Shown: in pieces, positions 43,711-52,021 of the stretch
How the letters are laid out: each line of letters begins with the position of its first letter
Numbering within the stretch: position 1 is the first letter of the stretch
Assembly (NCBI RefSeq): GCF_009765165.1
Contig: NZ_VLNU01000001.1
Location: 744,001 to 808,000 of the forward strand
Direction: 5' to 3'
Origin: Lysobacter panacisoli
GTDB taxonomy: Bacteria > Pseudomonadota > Gammaproteobacteria > Xanthomonadales > Xanthomonadaceae
DNA: 64,000 nucleotides
Position numbers and translations under genes: made by a program
Notes under the pieces: model-generated
The model's input: only the letters and a program-made list of their open reading frames with translations
What the model was told of the DNA's origin: nothing
Database searches by the model: none

Positions 43711-44705
43711 GCCGTCGCTCCGCTGCGCACGCTGACTTCTCCCGAATGGAATGCGCGTTCCTGACCGTCGTCGAGGCGCACGCGCAGCGCACCGTCGTCC
43801 GCGAGGCCGAGCGCGATGCCGGCGAGCGTCGCCGTCGGGGCGTGCACGGTGACAGGACGCCCAGCCAGCGCGTCGAGTGCGGCATAGCGCGCCTGGAACG
43901 GCGCGAGGCCGGTCGCATCGAATTCGTCGAGCGCCGGCAACAAGCGCGACAGCACCGCACCGGCCAGCGCATTGCGATCGGGCGCGCGTGCAGGCGCGGA
44001 CAGGCCCGCGAGATCGCACCACGGTTGATCGATCCGTGCCGCCACGTCCGCCGGCATGCGCACGTTGATGCCCAACCCGATCACTGCTCGCGCCGGACCG
44101 GCGTGTTCGCCGCCGCCTTCGACGAGGATGCCGCCGAGCTTGCGCAGGCTGCCGTCGAATGCGGGAACGACGAGATCGTTCGGCCACTTCAGGCGCACGT
44201 CGTCGAAGCCGAGGCCGCGCAGGGCTTCCGCCGCGGCAATGCCGGCTACCAGGCTCAACCCGCCCAGGCGCGCCAGACCGGCACCGAACTGGCGCGAGAC
44301 GGACACATAAAGGTGTGCCGCCAGCGGCGACGACCACTCGCGCCCGCGACGACCGCGGCCGCCGGTCTGGCGCTCGGCCAGCAGCACGCGAGCGCCGCGC
44401 TCGGGCGTGGGCTGGCGCAGGAGTTCGGTATTGGTCGAGTCGAGGGTCCAGGCCACGTCGAGCCCGGCCAGGACAGCGGCAGCCGCCGGGATCAGCGCGG
44501 AACGGATCGCACCGGCATCGAGCAGCTCCAGCGGCGTCGTCAGCACGTAGCCGCGCCCCGCCTTCGCCTCGATCGGCACGCCGGCTTCGCGCAGCGCACC
44601 GATGCGCTTCCAGATGGCGGCGCGGGTCTGGCCGCTGGCGCGGGCCAGGGCGTCGCCGGACGCCGGGCCTTCGATCAGCCGTTGCAGCAGTGCGCGCTCG
44701 TCCAT
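43707..44705 (-). CDS. birA: Bifunctional biotin ligase / biotin operon repressor
   Basis: Attaches biotin to BCCP and, with its N-terminal winged helix, can repress biotin genes. Residues about 1-60 form the wHTH (SGDALARASGQTRAAIWKRI, then LREAGVPIEAKAGRGYVL). The catalytic domain has LDSTNTELLR, GGRGRRGREWSSP, LKWPNDLVV and GIGINVRM-like GLGINVRM. A C-terminal SH3-like domain ends the 332-residue protein. It is the first gene of the operon with coaX and the SPOR gene. Confidence 0.96.
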   Translation of the reverse strand: MDERALLQRLIEGPASGDALARASGQTRAAIWKRIGALREAGVPIEAKAGRGYVLTTPLELLDAGAIRSALIPAAAAVLAGLDVAWTLDSTNTELLRQPTPERGARVLLAERQTGGRGRRGREWSSPLAAHLYVSVSRQFGAGLARLGGLSLVAGIAAAEALRGLGFDDVRLKWPNDLVVPAFDGSLRKLGGILVEGGGEHAGPARAVIGLGINVRMPADVAARIDQPWCDLAGLSAPARAPDRNALAGAVLSRLLPALDEFDATGLAPFQARYAALDALAGRPVTVHAPTATLAGIALGLADDGALRVRLDDGQERAFHSGEVSVRSGATA

Positions 44706-45125
44706 CAGCGCGCCCACGACGGCAGGCGGCGGAGAGGGTCCAGACGGGCGACGGAGGGAGCGCGATTCATGGCGCGGATTATGCGGGAGCCGCCCCGGCC
44801 GACGAACGGCAATGCACACGCGCGATCGCGCCCGGGACCGCCCGAAATGCCGCTCCGGGGACACCCTACGGTCACGAATCGGCGGGACGATGGCCGTGCG
44901 CGGCGAAGCGTTGCAACGTTTCGCCCCGACCGTGCATCGATAGGAGATGATTGCGTCTGCAAGGTGCCGTCCGGATCGACGGTCGCCGAACGGCCCGAAC
45001 CGGGCGGCGCCGATACATGGAGAGTTGCTGCAATGCACCACCAGCCCGTCCGGCCGACGTCCCGTTTTCGCGCTATAGTCCAGTCTTGCCCGGGGTGCGC
45101 CCCGGGTCCGTCCGAGGATTCCGCC
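44706..45125. other. Divergent intergenic region
   Basis: About 420 bp between birA (leftward) and a small secreted protein gene (rightward). A possible -10 TATAGT is at 45074-45079 on the plus strand, about 47 bp before the start codon. A CCCGGGG / CCCCGGG hairpin follows in the leader at about 45090-45107. No further gene is recognised. Confidence 0.45.
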
Positions 45126-45386
45126 ATGTTCCGGATCTGCCTGTGCCTGCTGATCGTGGTCGCCAGCTCGACCGTGGCTGCGCGCGAGATCAAGCTCAGC
45201 TCCGCCAACAGCGGCAGCTGCCCGGAAGCAGCATCGCTCGCGCGTGAGAACACCCGTGCCACGCCGCGCGCGACCGCTCCCGCCCGTGAAGTGAAGGCCC
45301 GACCCAGCGTCCACAGCGACGCCGGCACCAGCTCGCGCATGCAGTCCCCGCGCTGGCACAGCTTCCTGCCGGGCATGTTCCGCTAA
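45126..45386 (+). CDS. Small secreted protein
   Basis: An 86-residue protein with a signal peptide (MFRICLCLLIVVASSTVAA) and a polar, Arg/Ala/Thr-rich mature part (EIKLSSANSGSCPEAASLAR, then TRATPRATAPAREV). No domain is recognised. It has a -10-like TATAGT about 47 bp upstream and a hairpin in its leader. The MtfA-like gene starts 9 bp after its stop and may be co-transcribed. Confidence 0.65.
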   Translation: MFRICLCLLIVVASSTVAAREIKLSSANSGSCPEAASLARENTRATPRATAPAREVKARPSVHSDAGTSSRMQSPRWHSFLPGMFR

Positions 45387-45395
45387 GACGCGCGT

Positions 45396-46145
45396 TTGCT
45401 AGGTCTGTTCCGACGCCTTCGCGGCGGTCCCGCTTCCATTCCCGACGATGTCTGGCACGGCACGCGTTCGCGCGTGCCGTGGCTGTCTTCGCTCGACGGC
45501 GCACGCGAGGCGCGACTGCGCGAACTCGTCGCGCGCTTCCTGCACGAGAAGACCGTCACGCCGATCGGCGAACTCACCCTCGACGACGAACAGCGCTGCA
45601 GCCTCGCCGCGCTGTGTTGTCTGCCGCTGCTGGAATTCGGCGCCGAAGGACTGCGTGGCTGGTCGCAGCTGATCGTCTATCCCGATGCGTTCCGCGTCGA
45701 TCGCACGCACGTCGATGCGGCCGGCGTACTGCACGAATGGGAAGACGAACTCATCGGCGAAGCCTGGGAACAGGGTCCGGTGATCCTGTCGTGGGCCGAC
45801 GTCGTCGCCGATTGCGAGGATCCACGCGCGGGCTTCTGCGTGGCCGCGCACGAAATGGCGCACAAGATCGACGTGCTCGATGGCTTGCTCGACGGCACGC
45901 CGCCGTTGCCGCGTGCGTGGCAGCGCGAATGGGCGCGCGACTTCCAGACCGCGTACGACGCGCTCGCGGCGAAAGTCGATGCGGGACGCGACACGGTCAT
46001 CGACGGCTATGCCGCGGAAGCGCCGGAGGAGTTCTTCGCCGTCGTCACGGAGTATCACTTCAGCGATCCGCACACGCTTCGTCGCGCGATACCGAAGGTC
46101 GCCGAACACCTGCAGCGGTTCTACGGGCCCTCGCCCTTCGCCTGA
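45396..46145 (+). CDS. mtfA: MtfA-like zinc metallopeptidase (TTG start)
   Basis: A 249-residue protein of the MtfA/M90 family. The zinc site is the HExxH variant AAHEMAHKID (about residues 150-159), with a later conserved glutamate in EEFFAVVTEYHF. MtfA of E. coli binds Mlc and is a proteolytic regulator of the phosphotransferase system. No ATG fits the N-terminus; the TTG at 45396 starts MLGLFRRLRGG, which looks right for the family, but the ribosome site is weak. Start is uncertain; family is firm. Confidence 0.87.
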   Translation: MLGLFRRLRGGPASIPDDVWHGTRSRVPWLSSLDGAREARLRELVARFLHEKTVTPIGELTLDDEQRCSLAALCCLPLLEFGAEGLRGWSQLIVYPDAFRVDRTHVDAAGVLHEWEDELIGEAWEQGPVILSWADVVADCEDPRAGFCVAAHEMAHKIDVLDGLLDGTPPLPRAWQREWARDFQTAYDALAAKVDAGRDTVIDGYAAEAPEEFFAVVTEYHFSDPHTLRRAIPKVAEHLQRFYGPSPFA

Positions 46146-46155
46146 GCGCGACGAC

Positions 46156-47595
46156 TTACAGGCCCGGCGGCAACACCACTTCGAAATGCGCGCCGCCCAG
46201 TTCCTGCGAGCGGCTCACATCGAGCGTGCCGCGATAGCTGCGCACCACGTCCTGCACCGTGGCCAGGCCGATACCGTGGCCCTGCACGCGCTCGTCGCCG
46301 CGCACGCCGCGCTGCAGGATCAGCTCGATCTTGTCCTCCGGCACGCCGGGACCATCGTCGTCCACGGCGAGGAACAGGCCCGGACGACGGTTCGGCGCGA
46401 TCTCGCCTTCCTTCACCGTCAGCAGCACGCGCGAGTGCGCCCACTTGAACGCGTTCTCGAGCAGGTTGCCCAACACTTCCTGCAGGTCGCCGGGCTCGCC
46501 GTAGAACTTCACACCGTCGTCGAGATCGAACTCGCACAGCACGCCTTTCGACGCGTAGATCTTCTCCAGGCTGCGCACGATCTGGTCGGCGTAGGGTTCG
46601 ATCTCCAGCGGCGCGGCGAACAGCACGTGGCCCGACCGCGCCGCACGCGCGAGCTGGTACGACACCAGGTCGCTCATGCGCCGCACCTGCGTGTCGATTT
46701 CCTCGCGCAGTTCCGCCGCACTGACGTCCTCGCCGATGCGCGCGCGCAGCACGGCAAGCGGCGTCTTCAGGCTGTGCGCCAGATCGGCCAGCGTGTTGCG
46801 CTGGCGCTCGAGGTTCTCGCGCTCGCTCTCGATGAAGGCGTTGATGCTTTCGGTCAGCGGTTCCAGCTCGCGCGGATGGCGCCCGCTCATGCGCGAAGCG
46901 AGGCCGCGTTGCACGCGCTTGAGTTCGTCGATCACGCGCCGCAGCGGGCGCAGACTCCAGCGCATGATCACCGCCTGCAACAGCAGCAGGATGAAACCGG
47001 CACCACCGAGGTAACGCCACAGAGCCTGGCGGAATACGCTCACCTGGCGGCTCAGCGCGGTGGTGTCTTCGAGGATGTAGATGGTGTACGGGAACTCCGA
47101 GCGCGCGTCGTCGCCGCCCGCGCTCCAGATCAGGCCGCGGCCATAGCGGTAGGCCTCGCCGGGCTGACCGTTGATCTCCTTGATCGGCAGCGGCCCCTCG
47201 AAGGTCTCCAGGTTGGCCGCGAGCATCTCGCCGGCCGGCAGGGTCGGGCCCTGCGCGGAGGACGAATCCCAGTGCCCGTTGGGCAGCACCACTTCAGCGT
47301 AGAGGCCACTGCCCGGACGCTCCAGGCGCGGATCGACCGTCTCGTACGGGGGGATGAACTCCCCGTTGCGCGCGAATTCGCCGCCTGCCACGTAAGCCAG
47401 CGCGAGGCTGCGCAGGCGCTGGCGCATGTTGCTTTCGGCCGTTTCCAGGAACGCGCGGTCGAGCGCGTAGCCTGCCAACGCGAGGAACGCCAGCAGGCCC
47501 AGGCTCGCCGCCAGCAGCTGTCGGGCCTGCAGCGAACGCGGCTGGCCCCAGCTCATCGGCGGCGACCGGTGCGATGTCCGGCGTGGAAGTGGCAT
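46156..47595 (-). CDS. phoQ: PhoQ-like sensor histidine kinase
   Basis: A 479-residue membrane sensor paired with the downstream-numbered PhoP-like regulator. Two transmembrane helices (about 28-45 and 194-214, LGGAGFILLLLQAVIM) enclose a periplasmic sensor. A HAMP region and the phosphoacceptor motif LADLAHSLKTPLAVLRARIGE follow, then the ATPase with GNLLENAFKWAH, DDDGPGVPEDK and GHGIGLATVQDV. An ATG 13 codons downstream (MSWGQPRS) is an alternative start. PhoQ senses divalent cations or antimicrobial peptides in relatives; this is by similarity only. Confidence 0.88.
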   Translation of the reverse strand: MPLPRRTSHRSPPMSWGQPRSLQARQLLAASLGLLAFLALAGYALDRAFLETAESNMRQRLRSLALAYVAGGEFARNGEFIPPYETVDPRLERPGSGLYAEVVLPNGHWDSSSAQGPTLPAGEMLAANLETFEGPLPIKEINGQPGEAYRYGRGLIWSAGGDDARSEFPYTIYILEDTTALSRQVSVFRQALWRYLGGAGFILLLLQAVIMRWSLRPLRRVIDELKRVQRGLASRMSGRHPRELEPLTESINAFIESERENLERQRNTLADLAHSLKTPLAVLRARIGEDVSAAELREEIDTQVRRMSDLVSYQLARAARSGHVLFAAPLEIEPYADQIVRSLEKIYASKGVLCEFDLDDGVKFYGEPGDLQEVLGNLLENAFKWAHSRVLLTVKEGEIAPNRRPGLFLAVDDDGPGVPEDKIELILQRGVRGDERVQGHGIGLATVQDVVRSYRGTLDVSRSQELGGAHFEVVLPPGL

Positions 47596-47697
47596 GCGGA
47601 AGACGGCATTGCCGCCAAGGGTAACCAGCGCGCCGCGCGTTGACGATTGCTCGCCGACGCCCGGCGCGTGGGAATCATCGAATCCGTGCGCTGTTGC

Positions 47698-48381
47698 TTA
47701 TTCCCCGCTGCGCGCGATGGCGAAGCGGTAGCCACGACCACGGACCGTCTCGATCGGCTTGAGCGAGCCATCCGGGTCGAGCTTCTTGCGCAGGCGGCCG
47801 ATGAAGACCTCCAGCACGTTGGAGTCGCGGTCGAAGTCCTGCTGGTAGATGTGCTCGGTCAGGTCCGCCTTCGAGACCAGCTCGCCGGCGTGCATCATCA
47901 GGTACTCGAGCACCTTGTACTCGTAGCTGGTCAGGTCGACATTGCTGCCGTTGACGCTCACCGTCTGCGCGGCGAGGTCGAGCACCACCGGACCGCATTC
48001 CAGCGTCGGCTTGCTCCAGCCGGCGGCGCGGCGCACCAGCGCGTTGAGGCGGGCCAGCAGTTCCTCGATGTGGAACGGCTTGACCAGGTAGTCGTCGGCG
48101 CCCTGCTTGAGGCCCTCGACCTTGTCCTGCCAGCTCGAACGCGCCGTCAGGATCAGCACCGGGAACTTCTTGCCTTCGTCGCGCAGGGCCTTGATCAGCT
48201 CCATGCCCGACATCTTCGGCAGGCCCAGGTCGATGATGCCCAGGTCGAACGGAACTTCGCGGCCCATGTACAGGCCTTCCTCGCCATCCTGGGCGGCATC
48301 GACCGCGAAGCCTTCGCGCTTCAGGCGGGCCGCCAGGGTTTCGCGCAGCGGAGCTTCGTCTTCGACCAGCAGAATTCGCAT
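47698..48381 (-). CDS. phoP: PhoP-like response regulator
   Basis: A 227-residue OmpR-family regulator: receiver domain MRILLVEDEAPLRETLAARL with Asp51 in GIIDLGLPKMSG and Lys in YLVKPFHIEELLARL. The winged helix contains VDLTSYEYKVLEYLMMHAGELVSK and FIGRLRKKLD, ending RGRGYRFAI. The match to enteric PhoP in SYEYKVLEYLM and DSNVLEVFIGRLRKK is strong. Expressed with the kinase (102 bp spacer), and the PepSY gene lies just upstream. Confidence 0.92.
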   Translation of the reverse strand: MRILLVEDEAPLRETLAARLKREGFAVDAAQDGEEGLYMGREVPFDLGIIDLGLPKMSGMELIKALRDEGKKFPVLILTARSSWQDKVEGLKQGADDYLVKPFHIEELLARLNALVRRAAGWSKPTLECGPVVLDLAAQTVSVNGSNVDLTSYEYKVLEYLMMHAGELVSKADLTEHIYQQDFDRDSNVLEVFIGRLRKKLDPDGSLKPIETVRGRGYRFAIARSGE

Positions 48382-48449
48382 GTGGACTCCAATGTCGTCG
48401 GTTCGTTCTAGGCCGCTCCCCGGGGGCGGGATTCCCAGAGCGTGGCGGG

Positions 48450-48803
48450 TCAGTCGTCGTTGCGGCGTGTAGGGTCGTCCTGCGGATCCCGGCCACGCGA
48501 TTGCGATTGCGGATCGTCCATGTAAATGCGAACGCGGCCGCTGGAGTCCACCACCTTCACGCGGTTGACGTCACGGCCGTCGTACGGCACCCGCTCCGCG
48601 CTGAGGACCTGGCCACCGGTGCGGCGCTCGACCCGACGCACCGAATCCGAGAGTCCGCGACGGTCCTCACCGCGATCGTGACCGCGGTCGTCGCCGCGAT
48701 CCTGTCCCTGTCCACGCCCCTGCTGCGCCCACGCGGTTCCGACGGTCGCCGAGACGGCGGCCAGCAGGATCATCAGGGCGGTGCGGGACAGCGGCTTCTT
48801 CAT
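48450..48803 (-). CDS. Small exported PepSY-like protein
   Basis: A 117-residue protein with a signal peptide (MKKPLSRTALMILLAAVSAT, cleavage near AWA-QQ). An Asp/Arg/Gly-rich low-complexity stretch follows, then a PepSY-like domain: RRGLSDSVRRVERRTGGQVLSAER to YDGRDVNRVKVVDSSGRVRIYMDD. PepSY proteins often sit beside two-component systems and may act as periplasmic modulators of the sensor. Here it is 68 bp upstream of phoP on the same strand. That link is inferred from location. Confidence 0.82.
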   Translation of the reverse strand: MKKPLSRTALMILLAAVSATVGTAWAQQGRGQGQDRGDDRGHDRGEDRRGLSDSVRRVERRTGGQVLSAERVPYDGRDVNRVKVVDSSGRVRIYMDDPQSQSRGRDPQDDPTRRNDD

Positions 48804-48948
48804 GGCGGGCAGGGCTGGGAACGCGGCAATATCGCATGTCCGTGCGACGAGTGTGCATTCTCGAAACGGAGCGGTGAATCCGGTCTGAACTTTTCCCGCT
48901 GGGACTGGCCGGCATTCATGGCGCCCGACGTGAGGCAGGCGCCGGGCA

Positions 48949-49860
48949 CTAGAAGACCTCGCCCACGCAGCATCGCAGCGAGCCGCCCGCGGCCTCGATG
49001 GCGTCGAGTTCGACGCTGCGGACCTGGAACCCCGCGCCGGCCAGCACGGCCCGGCTTTCCGGCGCCAGCGCGCGCGCGGCATCGGCGCTCATCCAGACCG
49101 CGTCGTCCGACAGGGCGATGGCATTGCCAGCGAACGCGCGGTGCTCGGCGTCCGACAGAATCACCGCGTGCGGCGCATGGAACTCCGCGATGGCCCGCGC
49201 GACCTCATCCCGCGCAAAACCGCGCGGCGCGACCAGCGCGGCGCGGCCCGCCAGCACCGCGAGCACCACGTTGGTGTGGTACTCGCCCGGCGCCAGGTCG
49301 AACATCAACGTTGCGCGCAACCCGAGCGCTTCGTGCATGAGCGCCGCGCCCGCCTCGTCGCAGCGTTCGGACAGGCCGCAGTAGCCGATGCCGCGCGCGC
49401 GGTCGATCACCAGCGCGCCGGTGAGTTCGCACGGATGCGGCTGCGTGGACAGGTCGATCTCGGCGTAGTCGAGTACGCCGGCGAAGAACGCGCGGATGTC
49501 CTCGCGTTCCGCTTCGCGCTGGCGCACGGGATGGCGCATGCGGCCGACCACGTAACGACCGGCGGCGGTCGCGAACACGTTGTTGGGGAACAGGCCGTCC
49601 GGCGCCTGCGGATCGCCCGCGAAGCATACCGTCGGCACGACCTGTGAGAGTGCCCGATGCAGTGCGCGGTGCTGTTCGCTGGCACGCGCGGCATCGAAGC
49701 CCGCCGCCTGCGCCATGTAGCGATTGTCGGATGCGGACTGTTCGGCGAGACGGAAACCGTCCGGCGCGACCAGGAACGCGGCACGCGCGGTCGCCGGCCC
49801 GAAATCCGCATGCAGGCCGCGTGCGATATCGAAGAACGCCGCGAGGTCGCGCGTGATCAT
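48949..49860 (-). CDS. CtlX-like amidinotransferase / arginine-deiminase-related protein
   Basis: A 303-residue protein of the guanidino-group modifying superfamily. Motifs: DGLFPNNVFATAAGRYVVG (Asp/Asn substrate contacts), SERCDEAGAALMHEALG, APGEYHTNVVLAVLAGRAAL with the catalytic His, and the C-terminal AAGGSLRCCVGEVF with the catalytic Cys. CtlX of Francisella acts on citrulline, and the family also includes arginine deiminases and dimethylarginine hydrolases; the substrate is uncertain. Its ATG overlaps the dusA stop (ATGA). Confidence 0.85.
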   Translation of the reverse strand: MITRDLAAFFDIARGLHADFGPATARAAFLVAPDGFRLAEQSASDNRYMAQAAGFDAARASEQHRALHRALSQVVPTVCFAGDPQAPDGLFPNNVFATAAGRYVVGRMRHPVRQREAEREDIRAFFAGVLDYAEIDLSTQPHPCELTGALVIDRARGIGYCGLSERCDEAGAALMHEALGLRATLMFDLAPGEYHTNVVLAVLAGRAALVAPRGFARDEVARAIAEFHAPHAVILSDAEHRAFAGNAIALSDDAVWMSADAARALAPESRAVLAGAGFQVRSVELDAIEAAGGSLRCCVGEVF

Positions 49861-50873
49861 GCGGCGTCGACCCGTTCGCCGGCGAAGGATTCGGTGATCG
49901 CGAGCGCTTCCTCGATCAGCGACCAGTCCGCGCCCGGCTTGTGCGCGCCCTCGCTGAGCACCTGGCGGAACGCGCGGCCGCCGCGCTCGCCCGCGAACAG
50001 GCCCAGCAGGTGCCGGGTAATGTGTTTGAGGTAGACGCCGCGCGCGAGCTGCGACTCGACATAGGGACGCAGCGCGCGCAGCAGTTCGCCGCGGCTGCGC
50101 AGTTCGCCACCGAACCAGGCCACGTCGAGCCGGTGCAGCAGGTACGGATCGTGGTACGCGGCGCGACCGAGCATCGCGCCGTCGGTGTGGTCCAGGTGCG
50201 CGGTCGCCTCGTCCTGCATGGCGATGCCGCCGTTGACGACGATCTGCAGCTGCGGACGTTCGTGCTTGAGCCGGTACGCCCAGTCGTAGCGCAGCGGCGG
50301 CACTTCGCGGTTCTCCTTCGGCGACAGACCCTGCAGCCACGCGTTGCGCGCGTGGATCACGAACATGCCGCAGCCGGCCTGCGCAACGGTGTCGATGAAA
50401 TGCGCGAAGCGATCCCAGTCGTGGTCGTCGTCGACGCCGAGCCGGCACTTCACCGTGACCGGCACGTCGCAGCCTTCGACCATCGCCGCGACGCTCTCCG
50501 CCACCAGCGTCGGTTCGCGCATCAGGCATGCGCCGAAACGCCCGGCCTGCACGCGATCGGACGGACAACCGCAGTTGAGGTTGACCTCGTCGAAGCCGTG
50601 TTCGGCACCGATGCGTGCCGCCTGCGCGAGCAACTCCGGCTCGCTGCCTCCGAGCTGCAACGCGACCGGATGCTCCACCGCATCCATCGCCAGCAGCCGA
50701 TCGCGATCGCCGTGGATCACTGCATTGGCATGCACCATCTCCGTGTACAGCCGCGCATGCGGCGCAAGCAGCCGATGGAACACGCGGCAATGCGTGTCAG
50801 TCCAGTCCATCATCGGCGCAACCGACAGCTTGATGGTCTGCGGATCCAACGTTTTTTGTTTATCTACGGTCAC
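49857..50873 (-). CDS. dusA: tRNA-dihydrouridine synthase A
   Basis: Flavoenzyme reducing uridines in the tRNA D-loop. At 338 residues the protein shows the DusA signature KLSVAPMMDWTDTHCRVFHR at the N-terminus, the catalytic cysteine region NLNCGCPSDRVQAGRFGACL, FVIHARNAWLQGLSPKENR, and VNGGI and GAMLGRAAYHDP motifs. No ATG exists near the start. The GTG at 50873 gives the usual N-terminal length; a TTG 26 codons upstream is also open. The gene is followed with a 4-bp overlap by the CtlX-like gene. Confidence 0.93.
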   Translation of the reverse strand: MTVDKQKTLDPQTIKLSVAPMMDWTDTHCRVFHRLLAPHARLYTEMVHANAVIHGDRDRLLAMDAVEHPVALQLGGSEPELLAQAARIGAEHGFDEVNLNCGCPSDRVQAGRFGACLMREPTLVAESVAAMVEGCDVPVTVKCRLGVDDDHDWDRFAHFIDTVAQAGCGMFVIHARNAWLQGLSPKENREVPPLRYDWAYRLKHERPQLQIVVNGGIAMQDEATAHLDHTDGAMLGRAAYHDPYLLHRLDVAWFGGELRSRGELLRALRPYVESQLARGVYLKHITRHLLGLFAGERGGRAFRQVLSEGAHKPGADWSLIEEALAITESFAGERVDAA

Positions 50874-51014
50874 TTGTCCCAGCAGCGCGGCGTTCGATGG
50901 CGGGCCATTGTCCGCCGAAAAGGGCGAGCGCCCAAGTAGCGGATCGGACAAGGTCCGCGAAAGGCCGGCCGGGCCGATGCCCCCCGCCTCCCGCTTGGTC
51001 GCATCGCCCAGGGC

Positions 51015-52010
51015 TTACGGAGCCGACTTCTCGACGAGGATGCTGACCTCGACGCGACGGTTCGGAAGCAGGCACTCGCGGAGCTTGTCGCCTCCCAGCC
51101 CATCGCACGCCTGTACCTGCTCCGTGTCGCCCCGCCACTCATAGGAAATGATGTCGGCGGGGATGCCCTGGGTAATCAGGTAATCGCGCACGGCCTTCGC
51201 GCGCCGCTCCGACAGCGCCTGGTTGTACTGCCGCGTCGGCCCTTGCAGGCGATCGGCGTGCCCGATGAGCCGGATCGAGGTGATGCGCAGGTTCTCGTCC
51301 TTCGCCCGCTGCAAGGCCTTGGTCAGCACGGCTTTCGATTCGCCGCGCACCCGACTCATCGTGTCGCGATCGAAATCGAACAGCAGGTTCGCCGTCAGCG
51401 TCATGTTCTGCGGCTCCGGCGTGCAGTTGCGCGCCAACGACTCGGCCTCGTTGGTCAGGTCCTCAGCCATCTGGATGTACGGTTTCGCGTGGCGCCACTG
51501 CTGCTGGTTGAACTCGTTGCCGGCGTGCACCAGTTCGACCTCACCACAGGCCACGGCCTGCTGGGCGCACTCGAATCCGGGCGTGCCGTGGATCGCACCC
51601 AACCGCTTCCACAAGTCCTCGCGCAGGCGGCGGGCATTGTTCACCAGAGGCGTGTCGTTCGACGGCTCGGCGCCCTGCTCCATCGCGCCGATCAGCTGCG
51701 CCGACTGGTCCAGCGCATCCTGCGGGAAGTCGCTTCGATCGTTGCGCGAATACTCATGGAAAGACACGTCTAGCCAGCATTGCGCCTTGGCGAGATGGTA
51801 ATCGCGCACCGGACGCCCACCGTCGTTGAGCGCCTGTATGCGGTCCTGCGTGGCCTGGTAGGTGGAATGGTCGGCGTAGAGCGCCTCATCGGTGATGCGC
51901 TGCTCCTGCGGTGCCAGCTGCGCGCTGGCATCGCGCGCCTCCTGTGCCCAGAGCGGCGCGGTGCAGGCCAGGAGCAAACCGATGAACAGTCGCGTGCGGA
52001 GGGATGTCAT
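51015..52010 (-). CDS. OmpA-domain envelope protein, partner of the giant surface protein
   Basis: A 331-residue exported protein: signal peptide (TSLRTRLFIGLLLACTAPLWA), a helical middle part with Cys residues (about 23-200; CWLDVSFHEYSRNDRSDF, GFECAQQAVACGEVEL), and a C-terminal OmpA peptidoglycan-binding domain (about 205-328; FDFDRDTM, IGHADRLQGPTRQYNQALSERR, LPNRRVEVSILVE). There is no outer-membrane barrel at the N-terminus. It lies 11 bp downstream of the giant surface-protein gene on the same strand, so it is probably its co-transcribed envelope anchor. Confidence 0.87.
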   Translation of the reverse strand: MTSLRTRLFIGLLLACTAPLWAQEARDASAQLAPQEQRITDEALYADHSTYQATQDRIQALNDGGRPVRDYHLAKAQCWLDVSFHEYSRNDRSDFPQDALDQSAQLIGAMEQGAEPSNDTPLVNNARRLREDLWKRLGAIHGTPGFECAQQAVACGEVELVHAGNEFNQQQWRHAKPYIQMAEDLTNEAESLARNCTPEPQNMTLTANLLFDFDRDTMSRVRGESKAVLTKALQRAKDENLRITSIRLIGHADRLQGPTRQYNQALSERRAKAVRDYLITQGIPADIISYEWRGDTEQVQACDGLGGDKLRECLLPNRRVEVSILVEKSAP

Positions 52011-52021
52011 GTCCGGTGTCC

